A DNA stretch of 38,510 bases. Origin: a virus. Below are positions 24,117 to 30,598 of the stretch, piece by piece. Position numbers and translations under genes: made by a program. Position 1 is the first letter of the stretch. Every line of letters begins with the position of its first letter. Location of the stretch: positions 1 to 38,510 of the IMG/VR virus record IMGVR_UViG_3300044727_000048, one strand, 5' to 3'. The notes below the pieces were generated by a model. The model saw only the letters and a list, made by a program, of their open reading frames with translations, was not told the origin of the DNA and made no database searches.

Positions 24117-24220
24117 TGGACTGGTGGGACCACTTCGTTGACAACTGGCATGAGCCATGGATGGTGCTCCTGGCAATCGCCGTCCACAACTGGCTAGCGC
24201 AGCTCGGGTTAACGTGGTAG
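24113..24220 (+). CDS. 35-aa Trp-rich membrane peptide
   Basis: Coupled by ATGA to the preceding gene. MMDWWDHFVDNWHEPWMVLL and the rest give an amphipathic Trp-rich head and one hydrophobic helix. A small membrane role is likely; function is unknown. Confidence 0.45.
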   Translation: MMDWWDHFVDNWHEPWMVLLAIAVHNWLAQLGLTW

Positions 24221-24312
24221 CATCCTGCCTGACCGCAATCGCGATATTCACGGTCAGCACGCTGTTGGCTGGCGCCATAGTCATGGTGCTCACAGCCATT
24301 GATAACGATTAG
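24214..24312 (+). CDS. 32-aa TM peptide overlapping the previous one
   Basis: From GTG 24214 the frame encodes VVASCLTAIAIFTVSTLLAG and continues hydrophobic, ending AIDND. It begins inside the stop region of the 35-aa gene. There is no clear ribosome site, so coupling would be needed. Confidence 0.3.
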   Translation: MVASCLTAIAIFTVSTLLAGAIVMVLTAIDND

Positions 24313-24339
24313 ATCGGGAGGGGTCGACCCCGAACCTAA

Positions 24340-24579
24340 ATGGCGAAACGAATTGAGGATATACGTAGCTTGTGCCGATCCTACACGAACACAACCGTGC
24401 GGATCATGAGCCATATTGCCCACGATAAGACTGTACCGCCCAACGTGCGGATTTCTGCGATTGAGGCCCTATGGGCGCGCGGATGGGGCCGGCCGCAGCA
24501 AGAGGTCAAGCACACCGGCGCCGGCGATGACGACGACATCAGGATCACGATCCGCAACATTGTTGAAGAACGAAAGTGA
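24340..24579 (+). CDS. Conserved small phage protein (79 aa)
   Basis: The product begins MAKRIEDIRSLCRSYTNTTV, continues with a helix PNVRISAIEALWARGWGRPQ and ends DDDDIRITIRNIVEERK. This helix, the RGWGRP turn and the acidic DIRI-I tail recur in rhizobial proteins of phage origin, sometimes near terminase genes; function is not established. The composite repeat block starts 3 bases after its stop. Confidence 0.65.
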   Translation: MAKRIEDIRSLCRSYTNTTVRIMSHIAHDKTVPPNVRISAIEALWARGWGRPQQEVKHTGAGDDDDIRITIRNIVEERK

Positions 24580-24582
24580 GCT

Positions 24583-24699
24583 TCATTGGTTCGTCCTCCG
24601 GGGCCCGGCCATTCCAGAAGGCTGCTGTCTGAGTTCAACACCCACGAAAGAGGCAGCAAAATACCTGGCCTTCCGCCGTCAATTTTTTTGATTTCTGTG
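24583..24699. repeat. Composite block of four abutting inverted segments
   Basis: 24583-24602 is the reverse complement of 23324-23343 (20 nt). One extra base follows. 24604-24633 is the reverse complement of 23731-23760 (30 nt), 24634-24663 of 15331-15360 (30 nt), and 24664-24699 of 15513-15548 (36 nt). All four matches are exact, all are inverted, and they join with no gap and no evident microhomology. The block fills nearly the whole space between the stop of 24340-24579 and the recognisable start of the zinc-finger protein. Confidence 0.93.
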
Positions 24700-24957
24700 A
24701 GCTCGATCGACCGTTACGGGGCGATTGACCCCTGCCCAGCGTGCGGGCGCGACATGACGTTGGTTGGGCGTCTGCATTATTGCGTGGGAAAATCGTCCGC
24801 TCTTGCAGAAAAGTCTAACACCCAGGCGGCGGAAAAGTCTAACACGTCGGTCAGGCTCGACAAGGCTGCGTACCGGCGTGGCAGGTTCGATAAGGTTGCG
24901 TACCAGCGTGAGTACATGCGGCGGCGGCGGTGTGCCGAGAGAGGTGGGCGGCAATGA
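24697..24957 (+). CDS. Zinc-finger protein with short tandem repeats
   Basis: Recognisable sequence begins at SSIDRYGAIDPCPACGRDM; CPAC with HYC downstream makes a probable zinc ribbon. Two near repeats AEKSNT follow, then LDKAAYRRGR and FDKVAYQREY, and the basic tail MRRRRCAERGG, the DNA-binding-type tail of small phage zinc proteins. The start is uncertain. GTG 24697 is formed at the edge of the composite block, and the frame also stays open upstream to TTG 24586. The original start may have been lost to the block. Confidence 0.5.
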   Translation: MSSIDRYGAIDPCPACGRDMTLVGRLHYCVGKSSALAEKSNTQAAEKSNTSVRLDKAAYRRGRFDKVAYQREYMRRRRCAERGGRQ

Positions 24958-25178
24958 CCAAGCAGCACGACTACATCACTGTTCTCCGTCGCCGTTGGTG
25001 CCGTAATTGCAACACGTTCCAGACGTGGAATGGGCGGCGATGGTGCGACGATCCGCTGCTCATTGGCTCTTGGCCTTGGGGTTACGACACAACGAAGGCC
25101 GAATGCCCTAACAACAGAGGCACAGAATTGACCCTGGCAAGGATGGCCGATCATCCGCCAGACCTGCGAGAGACATGA
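24954..25178 (+). CDS. Small Trp/Cys zinc-ribbon-like protein (74 aa)
   Basis: Coupled by ATGA to the preceding gene. The core RRRWCRNCNTFQTWNGRRWC carries a CxxC and a further Cys; ECPNN supplies another. Bases 24995-25077 are duplicated exactly at 25592-25674. Nucleic-acid binding is plausible, function unknown. Confidence 0.55.
   Translation: MTKQHDYITVLRRRWCRNCNTFQTWNGRRWCDDPLLIGSWPWGYDTTKAECPNNRGTELTLARMADHPPDLRET
24995..25077 (+). repeat. 83-nt direct repeat, copy 1 (partner 25592-25674)
   Basis: Exact 83-base match 597 bases apart, same orientation. Copy 1 is read in the zinc-ribbon frame. Confidence 0.97.
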
Positions 25179-25381
25179 TGCATTGGTTTATTCTGCTCGC
25201 GCTTCTCACTGGCCCATCTGACGCCGCGGTGCGCCGGTCAACTGGCATAACCAAGGCTCAGTGCGCCGAGCTTCGGTCCGCGGTCAAGACCCATGGTGTA
25301 GCTGCGGTGTACGTCGGGGCCGTGTTGCGGGGATACAAGCCTGCACAGATCAGCTACGCGCGCAAGGTCTGCAACGTATGA
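25175..25381 (+). CDS. Small secreted protein (68 aa)
   Basis: Coupled by ATGA to the preceding gene. MMHWFILLALLTGPSDA is a good signal peptide with cleavage near A17-A18. The mature part has a Cys pair (AQCAELRSAV ... RKVCNV) and a central AVYVGAVLRGYKPAQISYAR. Similar short exported proteins are known in Rhizobiales; function is unknown. Confidence 0.6.
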   Translation: MMHWFILLALLTGPSDAAVRRSTGITKAQCAELRSAVKTHGVAAVYVGAVLRGYKPAQISYARKVCNV

Positions 25382-25389
25382 GGGGTGAT

Positions 25390-25773
25390 ATGGAACAAGA
25401 ATGCCTGGAGTTCTGCTTATCCTTTCGGCCGGAGGGCGAATTTTGGAACGCGTATGTCGCCAGGCGCAACTCAACGGACGGAGCCATCTTGATAGGTTCA
25501 ATCGTGTTGGCTGCGGCGGAGGACAAGTTGATCCGGGCGGAGTTTGTGGCCTTGATGAAGAGTGCCACGACCGCGAGAATTAAGGCCCTTTTTGGTGCCG
25601 TAATTGCAACACGTTCCAGACGTGGAATGGGCGGCGATGGTGCGACGATCCGCTGCTCATTGGCTCTTGGCCTTACACCGACGGTAAGGTTCATTGGCAA
25701 TCTAAACCCCGACGACGAGCAGGCGGAGGCCGTGGATGAGCAACACCGACTGGATGCGCAAGCTAGCGGATGA
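25390..25773 (+). CDS. Conserved hypothetical with out-of-frame acquired tail
   Basis: ATG 25390 (MEQECLEFCLSFRPEGEFWN) follows GAGGGG; ATG 25378 is an alternative. Residues 1-68, up to LMKSATTARIKALFG, resemble a family of short phage hypotheticals. From there the sequence is the second copy of the 83-nt repeat, read in a different frame than in the zinc-ribbon gene, giving a new tail AVIATRSRRGMGG onward to 25773. The tail overlaps the start of the next gene. The N-terminal part is likely functional; the tail is probably neutral or novel. Confidence 0.55.
   Translation: MEQECLEFCLSFRPEGEFWNAYVARRNSTDGAILIGSIVLAAAEDKLIRAEFVALMKSATTARIKALFGAVIATRSRRGMGGDGATIRCSLALGLTPTVRFIGNLNPDDEQAEAVDEQHRLDAQASG
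25592..25674 (+). repeat. 83-nt direct repeat, copy 2
   Basis: Identical to 24995-25077. In the original zinc-ribbon frame it remains open and continues with YTDGKVHWQSKPRRRAGGG to a TGA overlapping ATG 25736, but there is a TAA at 25581 and no start codon before it, so that frame is a fragment here. Confidence 0.97.
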
Positions 25774-26632
25774 TCCTGGCTACACGCACCCAGGCCTTGA
25801 CCCTGTTGCGGAGGCGATTGCTGAACGACTGCGTGCGGCTGGAACGGGGGCCGCCAACATTGCCGGTCGCCTTGGTGATTTAGCGGACACAGGCGGGGCG
25901 CTGCTCCGAGGCGACCCGAGATTTGCTGTCACACCGGAGATACCTGGCCAGCGGTCAGAGATTGACGACTGGCGGCAAGACCAGATCAATCATGAATTAG
26001 CCGCTCGTTCTGCGGGCATGGCCTATCATACGACCGGTTATGGAACGATGGGAGCAGCTCTGGGACGCAGCGGTCTCGGTGTGGGAGGTGGCAAGGTAGT
26101 CACGCCCGCGCCGCCGCCGGCGGTCATGAGTGCAGAGGATTTGGCTGTCGCGGTCGCGAGCAAATGGAGCCCGCAAGTTGCGGCACAGGCGGCTGCGCCC
26201 GCGTTGCGGCAGCTCGATCAGGCGCGGCTGGCAGCGGCCGCGGCCCGCGGCAAGCAAGCGGTGTCTGAGGCAAATTTTAGGCTTGGCCCAGAACCGACAC
26301 GGCAAGCGTTTGAAGCATGGGCCCTGCGGCCGATCGGCGGAGGTGGCAAGGTAGTCACGCCCGCGCCAAGAGCCGCGCCTGCGGCGATGGCCGAGGTTGC
26401 AGCTCCGTCCGGTACTAAGCTTGGCCCGGAACCGTCGCCGAATGCTGAAAAAGTTATGCAGCAGAACGCACAAAGCAGCCGCAACGATTATGGTGCATGG
26501 CGGGAAGAACTTGACCGTTTAAAAATGCCCGTCAACGACAATCTGATCGACATCTTGCGCAAATACGGCCTAGCCGGGGCGGCTCCGACTGGCATGGGGG
26601 CGCTGGCATCGCAGAGCGATTATCAGGAATAG
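25736..26632 (+). CDS. Ala/Gly-rich structural or accessory protein
   Basis: This 298-aa protein begins MSNTDWMRKLADDPGYTHPG and has a helical Ala-rich body without known motifs. GGGKVVTPAP occurs twice (a 29-nt exact DNA repeat at 26084-26112 and 26339-26367) and LGPEP occurs twice, so a segment of about 85 codons looks duplicated and diverged. Upstream of the scaffold gene, a virion or assembly role is possible. Confidence 0.5.
   Translation: MSNTDWMRKLADDPGYTHPGLDPVAEAIAERLRAAGTGAANIAGRLGDLADTGGALLRGDPRFAVTPEIPGQRSEIDDWRQDQINHELAARSAGMAYHTTGYGTMGAALGRSGLGVGGGKVVTPAPPPAVMSAEDLAVAVASKWSPQVAAQAAAPALRQLDQARLAAAAARGKQAVSEANFRLGPEPTRQAFEAWALRPIGGGGKVVTPAPRAAPAAMAEVAAPSGTKLGPEPSPNAEKVMQQNAQSSRNDYGAWREELDRLKMPVNDNLIDILRKYGLAGAAPTGMGALASQSDYQE
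26084..26112 (+). repeat. 29-nt direct repeat (partner 26339-26367)
   Basis: Exact 29-base match, 255 bases (85 codons) apart, in the same frame of gene 25736-26632, encoding GGGKVVTPAP. Confidence 0.95.
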
Positions 26633-26658
26633 GCAAATCACACACCCCATGCTATAAG
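26630..26658 (+). promoter_or_regulatory. Weak promoter candidate before 26684
   Basis: TATAAG at 26653-26658 is a good -10; TAGGCA, 17 bases upstream, is a weak -35. It would serve the structural gene at 26684. Confidence 0.3.
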
Positions 26659-26683
26659 AGTTCAACCTATAGGAGACAGAGCC

Positions 26684-27454
26684 ATGGCCCAGAGCACTCT
26701 TACCGTGACGCCGCCGTCGCCGACGCCACCGACGAATTTCGCGACGACGGGAGCGACACCGCCGAACCCACCGAACTTTACCAAGAACACGATGAACGAC
26801 CCGAAAAATTGGTCGTGGGTCAACCCGAAGGATTTCGCGCCACCCTACTTTGACGACGGCGCGGCGCAATCGCTGGTGTTGTTCAATGCCAATACCGCCG
26901 CATTGGCCTCGGGCTCGGGCGCGACGGCGGGAGGGGGCGAGAACACCTATCCCGGCATTGGCGGGTTGACGCCTCCGGCGCCGAACATGGGCGGTGCGGT
27001 TCCGGCGAGCACCAGCGTCGCGAGCGAGGGAGCCGGGACTGAGACGTTGTTTACGCAGACCTATTCGTCCGCGATTTACAATCCTGCTGGCGCCCTGCTG
27101 GCGACCGGAGACCTCGGGAACTTTGTCGGTGTCGGCACGGTGGCCGGGCTTGGCAATTCAGCGAACCAGATGCACGCGTCGAGCTTGTCACCGCCGACGA
27201 CAACGCTCACGTCGCTCGGGACGAACAACACGGCGTCGGGCGGCGGCACTGTATCGCAGACCGTGACGGGCGTCGGCTTCACGCGCCAGAGCGTGATTTG
27301 GGTGAACGGCGTGGCGCAAGCGACCACGTTCACAAACTCGACCACGATTGTAGCCGCGGCCGTGACCAAAAAGCTAACAGCCGGAACGTGGCCCGTGGTT
27401 GTGATTACCGCGGGCACGGTGACGACCGCGGCGCTAACTTGGACGTTCACCTGA
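26684..27454 (+). CDS. Virion protein with Ig-like (IPT/TIG) domain
   Basis: In this 256-aa protein residues 1-90 are Pro/Thr/Asn-rich. The C-terminal ~85 residues, from LTSLGTNNTASGGGTVSQTV through GFTRQSVIWVNGVAQATTF to TAALTWTFT, look like an IPT/TIG Ig-like fold, a module that phages often add to capsid or tail surfaces to contact sugars. It has AGGAGACAG as ribosome site. Likely a head decoration or accessory surface protein. Confidence 0.6.
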   Translation: MAQSTLTVTPPSPTPPTNFATTGATPPNPPNFTKNTMNDPKNWSWVNPKDFAPPYFDDGAAQSLVLFNANTAALASGSGATAGGGENTYPGIGGLTPPAPNMGGAVPASTSVASEGAGTETLFTQTYSSAIYNPAGALLATGDLGNFVGVGTVAGLGNSANQMHASSLSPPTTTLTSLGTNNTASGGGTVSQTVTGVGFTRQSVIWVNGVAQATTFTNSTTIVAAAVTKKLTAGTWPVVVITAGTVTTAALTWTFT

Positions 27455-27494
27455 TGGATGATCTTCATCATGGCGTCACCCAACGGAGGCTTCA

Positions 27495-27731
27495 ATGGCT
27501 GACCACAAGCGCAATTCCCTCGATCACGATGTTCCTGCAGACCCGCACGACCCGAACAAGGGGCCTCCGGGCGGGCTTGCCTCGATCAACGAGCCCCCGG
27601 GCTCGGACGTGAGCTACCCCCCCGTGCCGAAGCCAGGGCCGGGCGGTTTGCCGCCGGTTAAGGAACCGAAGCATCATCGGCCAAAGACGGCGGCCGTACG
27701 CAGAGGCGGGGGCAAGAAAGGCCGGCGCTAG
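27495..27731 (+). CDS. Pro/Gly/Lys-rich small protein (78 aa)
   Basis: MADHKRNSLDHDVPADPHDP leads into Pro/Gly-rich sequence and a basic end RRGGGKKGRR; probably unstructured. Its TAG overlaps the GTG of the next gene (TAGTG). A virion minor component is possible. Confidence 0.55.
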   Translation: MADHKRNSLDHDVPADPHDPNKGPPGGLASINEPPGSDVSYPPVPKPGPGGLPPVKEPKHHRPKTAAVRRGGGKKGRR

Positions 27732-27907
27732 TGTCAACTCCGGTAGTTACGGTATCATCCGGCGGCTTGCCCGTCGTCGATGTGACGATTATTGCGCCGC
27801 TCATGGGCGTTCCCGTGTCGGAGGCAGCAAACGGCTACGGTATTCCTGTGACTAAGGTAGTTGCAAAGCCCGGAATGCCCGTCGTGTACCGGACGCCGCC
27901 GCCATGA
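27731..27907 (+). CDS. 58-aa conserved phage module
   Basis: The GTG start overlaps the previous stop and the TGA overlaps the next ATG (ATGA at 27904). Its core SGGLPVVDVTIIAPLMGVPV and YGIPVTKVVAKPGMPVVY is a repeating G-x-P-V-beta pattern that I recall from many phage virion proteins. It is flanked on both sides by coupled genes, so it is very likely translated. Confidence 0.65.
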   Translation: MSTPVVTVSSGGLPVVDVTIIAPLMGVPVSEAANGYGIPVTKVVAKPGMPVVYRTPPP

Positions 27908-28239
27908 GGCTTGTTGAAGTCGAACCTGGCCGGTGGCGGATTGAGAGGGCGGACGTTATTCCGAAGCGGTCGGCCCTGGCGACGCCGTATGTGATTTCGG
28001 ATGAAATGCCCGAAACGGAGCAGGTGGACGGGAGGTTTTATACGAGCAAGGCCAAGTTTAGGGCGGTCGGCCGTTCACTTGGCCTAACAGAGGTCGGGAA
28101 TGAAAAACTTAAACCCAAGCAGCGGTTCGATCCCAAACGGGAGCGGCGCAAGGCCATTGAGCGAGCTATCACGGAATTCAAGCAAGGACGCCGCCCGCGC
28201 GAAAGAGAAAGAATACGAGACGGTGGTGAAACTTATTAA
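27904..28239 (+). CDS. Conserved small phage protein, basic C-terminus
   Basis: The 111-aa product contains PYVISDEMPETEQVDGRFYT followed by SKAKFRAVGRSLGLTEVGNE, a pattern widespread in short podovirus proteins located just before scaffold and capsid genes. The C-terminus is strongly basic. Function is unknown; a head-assembly link is inferred from position. Confidence 0.7.
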   Translation: MRLVEVEPGRWRIERADVIPKRSALATPYVISDEMPETEQVDGRFYTSKAKFRAVGRSLGLTEVGNEKLKPKQRFDPKRERRKAIERAITEFKQGRRPRERERIRDGGETY

Positions 28240-28435
28240 CGTATGCGCGGGAAGGCCAATTACGGAGGCTATTCACGCGTATGCATTCTGCTTGACGCGA
28301 GCTGTGCTGATGTTCGCGCCTGCTCAGCAGGAAGAGGCATGGGCCTCGGTTGAACGCTATATTGAAAACATCACGGCGGCTAAGCGGGCACAGGAAGCCA
28401 AGCAAGACGTCGGAAAGGGAAAACATGCCATATAA
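28223..28435 (+). CDS. Small helical hypothetical (about 70 aa)
   Basis: The frame is open from 28100, but the conserved-looking part begins at GTG 28223/28226: VKLINVCAGRPITEAIHAYA, then MFAPAQQEEAWASVERYIEN. It overlaps the end of the preceding gene and ends 11 bases beyond the next start. The start codon is uncertain. Confidence 0.5.
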   Translation: MVKLINVCAGRPITEAIHAYAFCLTRAVLMFAPAQQEEAWASVERYIENITAAKRAQEAKQDVGKGKHAI

Positions 28436-28607
28436 ATCGCTGGCTCAAGAGCGATGGGCGCATACGCCGGCCGGAACCAAGGCGCTCGGAGGTTCCGGAA
28501 AGGTTGCCGAGTGGGATGCGGCCACCAAGGGCAGGAAGCTGCCGAAAAAACTTGGGCGCCGGGAGCAAATCAGGCGCGCAATTCAAAACAAGGGGAGACG
28601 GCAATGA
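28425..28607 (+). CDS. Small phage protein, PYKS type (60 aa)
   Basis: ATG 28425 gives MPYKSLAQERWAHTPAGTKA and continues KVAEWDAATKGRKLPKKLG. This PYKS-AQ-R ... KV-E-D-A-KG--LP pattern is common in tiny phage proteins near capsid genes, function unknown. The stop overlaps the next ATG. Confidence 0.7.
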   Translation: MPYKSLAQERWAHTPAGTKALGGSGKVAEWDAATKGRKLPKKLGRREQIRRAIQNKGRRQ

Positions 28608-29014
28608 CACAAGAGGATCAGACGATAATGACGACATGTACGTGCAATCAGCCCGACGCGAGCGATCTGCGCAGCAGAGCAGAGAACACCTTTCAGGCTT
28701 CATTGTTCCACCCTCCGCTCGACAGTAGGCGCTTCGTTGGTCTGATGAATTGGCTTAACACGCCTGTTCCGCTCACGACGCTCACGCTTGCCAAGCTGTT
28801 GGCAGCATGCGAACTCGTTCGCGACGTTCCGCCCGATCCGCTCCATGGTGCGCGTATCCTTTACGCGCACGAGAACATGCTGGATGCGGCGCGTCGGCTC
28901 GCGGACGCGGCGAATGGGCGCCTAATCGTTCTGCGCAGCCGCCTTGTGCCGCCTGGACACATCGTTGCCATGGATGGCGACCGCGTGGCTTGCGTCATAG
29001 GACCGGAGAATTAA
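28604..29014 (+). CDS. Conserved hypothetical (136 aa)
   Basis: The ATG is coupled to the preceding stop. The body AENTFQASLFHPPLDSRRF followed by LNTPVPLTTLTLAKLLAACE and DPLHGARILYAHENMLDAAR reads as a regular globular protein that ends GDRVACVIGPEN. Function is unknown. It contains the 28694-28728 segment found inverted at 23677-23711; coherence here suggests this is the original copy. Confidence 0.6.
   Translation: MTQEDQTIMTTCTCNQPDASDLRSRAENTFQASLFHPPLDSRRFVGLMNWLNTPVPLTTLTLAKLLAACELVRDVPPDPLHGARILYAHENMLDAARRLADAANGRLIVLRSRLVPPGHIVAMDGDRVACVIGPEN
28694..28728. repeat. 35-nt inverted repeat with 23677-23711
   Basis: Exact reverse complement of 23677-23711; see that entry. Confidence 0.95.
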
Positions 29015-29056
29015 ACACGGACGACCTTGAACACTACATTGAAAGGAATGAGAAAA

Positions 29057-29164
29057 ATGACAGAGACACACGGAAGTTTGGGAGCGATACGTGTTCGTGA
29101 AGCATTCAATCCAAGCGGCACGTCGACGGTGGATAAGATCAAACGCTGCCATGTGGGCAGTTAA
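29057..29164 (+). CDS. 35-aa small protein
   Basis: MTETHGSLGAIRVREAFNPS then GTSTVDKIKRCHVGS. The R-V-R-x-A-F-N-P-S-G ... V-D-x-I-K pattern recurs in short phage proteins, so translation is likely. It is preceded by GAAAGGAATGAG. Confidence 0.55.
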   Translation: MTETHGSLGAIRVREAFNPSGTSTVDKIKRCHVGS

Positions 29165-29191
29165 GGCTGCAACAACAAGGAAATGAAAAAG

Positions 29192-29215
29192 GCCCTCCGG
29201 CTTGGACCGGAGGGC
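29192..29215. terminator. Perfect 9-bp hairpin, T-run on the minus strand
   Basis: GCCCTCCGG-CTTGGA-CCGGAGGGC. On the minus strand it is followed by CTTTTTC, an intrinsic-terminator form; on the plus strand there is no T-run, so for the late message it may act as an mRNA structure before the scaffold gene. Confidence 0.5.
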
Positions 29216-29227
29216 AAGGAGGGCACC

Positions 29228-29302
29228 ATGTTGAAGGGAAGTGCCTTTTATTTAGCCGATCCCTTTGCGAATTGCAAGGGAGTGCGGCAAAGGAGACTTT
29301 GA
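29228..29302 (+). CDS. Possible 24-aa leader peptide of the scaffold gene
   Basis: ATG 29228 has a consensus AAGGAGG site; the frame MLKGSAFYLADPFANCKGVR ends 3 bases before the scaffold ATG. It may couple scaffold translation, or be accidental. Confidence 0.3.
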   Translation: MLKGSAFYLADPFANCKGVRQRRL

Positions 29303-29305
29303 CCG

Positions 29306-30556
29306 ATGACTGATACGACGCAAGCGCCCGCCGCTCCGGCGGCGCCGACCGCGCCACCGCCCGGCGAAACTCCGATCAACCCTAACCCGGTGAGCATACC
29401 GCAGCCGGTAGGCTCTCAGGCGCCGAATGCTCCGGTGGGCGATGTAGAGGGTCAGCATCATCCGCAGAGCAAGCGCGAGGCTGCACGTGACGCCATCAAG
29501 CGGGCATTCGACAAGGCGACCGAACCGGCCGGAACCGACAAGGGCAAGGCGAAGCCACAGCAGAAGGCGCCTTCGAGCCAAGCCGAAAGGGAGCCGCTCA
29601 ATCTTAGGAAGCGCCCCGACGATCAGGAACCCCGTCCCCGTGCCGAACACGGGCATTTTGCTGCGAAGGCGGTTCAGGACGCCCCGCAGCCGCAGGCTGG
29701 CCCTGAGCTATCCCCAGGGGCGAAGGGTCAGCCTGCGTCCATCAAGGCCGTAGTCCTTCCGGAGGGTGTCCCCTATCGGGAGGCACCAAAGCGATGGGAT
29801 GAAAGGGCACGGGCCGAATGGGGCGCCGCACCTGAGAGTGTCAGGGCGAGCGTTCACCGCATGCATAAAGAGTTTTCCGACGCCTATCAGCGGTTCAAGC
29901 CCGATCTTGAAACGATGAATTCCATCCGCCGCTACCATCAAATGGCGGTCCAGCAGGGCACGACGCTTAAGCAGGCTTTGGACAATTACGTGCCAATGGA
30001 ACACAAGCTAAGAACTAACCCTATCGGTGGCTTGGACGTGATCGTCAACAATTTGAACCTGCGGACCCCGCAGGGTCAGAGGATCGGTTTGAGGGATATA
30101 GCGTGGCACATCGTGAACTCGACGCCGGAGCAGCAGCAATCGCTGGAATTGCAGAACACTCAAGCCTCGATCCGTCACCAATTGGGCCAATTGCATCAGC
30201 AGCAGAGGGCTCTTGCGCAAAGTCAGCAAAAATTGCAATATGAGCGTGCCTTTGCCCAGACGCGAGGCGGAGTGGACCGGTTTGCCGACGCTCATCCGCG
30301 TTTGGACGAATTAGGCGATATCATAGTGAAGGAATTACGCCTAGGCTTCGACTTGCCGACAGCGTACAGAAGGGCAGAGCTATTAAAGCCTGCCACGCGA
30401 GCGGCTCAGACCCGCACCGCAACGGCTCAGACCCGTATCAGTGACCGGTCTATTCACGGTGCGCCCGATGGTTCGAGCGGGCAGACCAGAAAGAAATCGG
30501 CCGGACGCCGCGACACCATCGCCACCGCAATCAAGCGCGCGCATGGGTCGCTCTGA
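29306..30556 (+). CDS. Scaffolding protein candidate
   Basis: In this 416-aa protein the N-terminal 150 residues are Pro/Ala/Gln-rich and disordered. From APKRWDERARAEWGAAPESV onward it is helical, with SVHRMHKEFSDAYQRFKPDL and a long Gln-rich helix (about 265-310), ending in a basic tail. This plan (Pro-rich arm, W-x-x-x-A-R-A-E-W motif, long helices) and its place immediately before the capsid gene are typical of scaffolds in podoviruses of this kind. It would be lost or degraded before DNA packaging. Confidence 0.75.
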   Translation: MTDTTQAPAAPAAPTAPPPGETPINPNPVSIPQPVGSQAPNAPVGDVEGQHHPQSKREAARDAIKRAFDKATEPAGTDKGKAKPQQKAPSSQAEREPLNLRKRPDDQEPRPRAEHGHFAAKAVQDAPQPQAGPELSPGAKGQPASIKAVVLPEGVPYREAPKRWDERARAEWGAAPESVRASVHRMHKEFSDAYQRFKPDLETMNSIRRYHQMAVQQGTTLKQALDNYVPMEHKLRTNPIGGLDVIVNNLNLRTPQGQRIGLRDIAWHIVNSTPEQQQSLELQNTQASIRHQLGQLHQQQRALAQSQQKLQYERAFAQTRGGVDRFADAHPRLDELGDIIVKELRLGFDLPTAYRRAELLKPATRAAQTRTATAQTRISDRSIHGAPDGSSGQTRKKSAGRRDTIATAIKRAHGSL

Positions 30557-30598
30557 TCCCTTTGTGGTCCGCTGACAATGCGGGCGTGGAGATAGACA

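Noticed and set aside
24583-24699. Composite block as a CRISPR array
   Set aside because: Segments are 20-36 nt like spacers, but there are no repeats between them and no cas genes, and the pieces match the phage itself.
24995-25674. 83-nt direct repeat as attachment sites or a retroelement template/variable pair
   Set aside because: No integrase or reverse transcriptase is present, and the two copies are identical with no adenine-specific changes.
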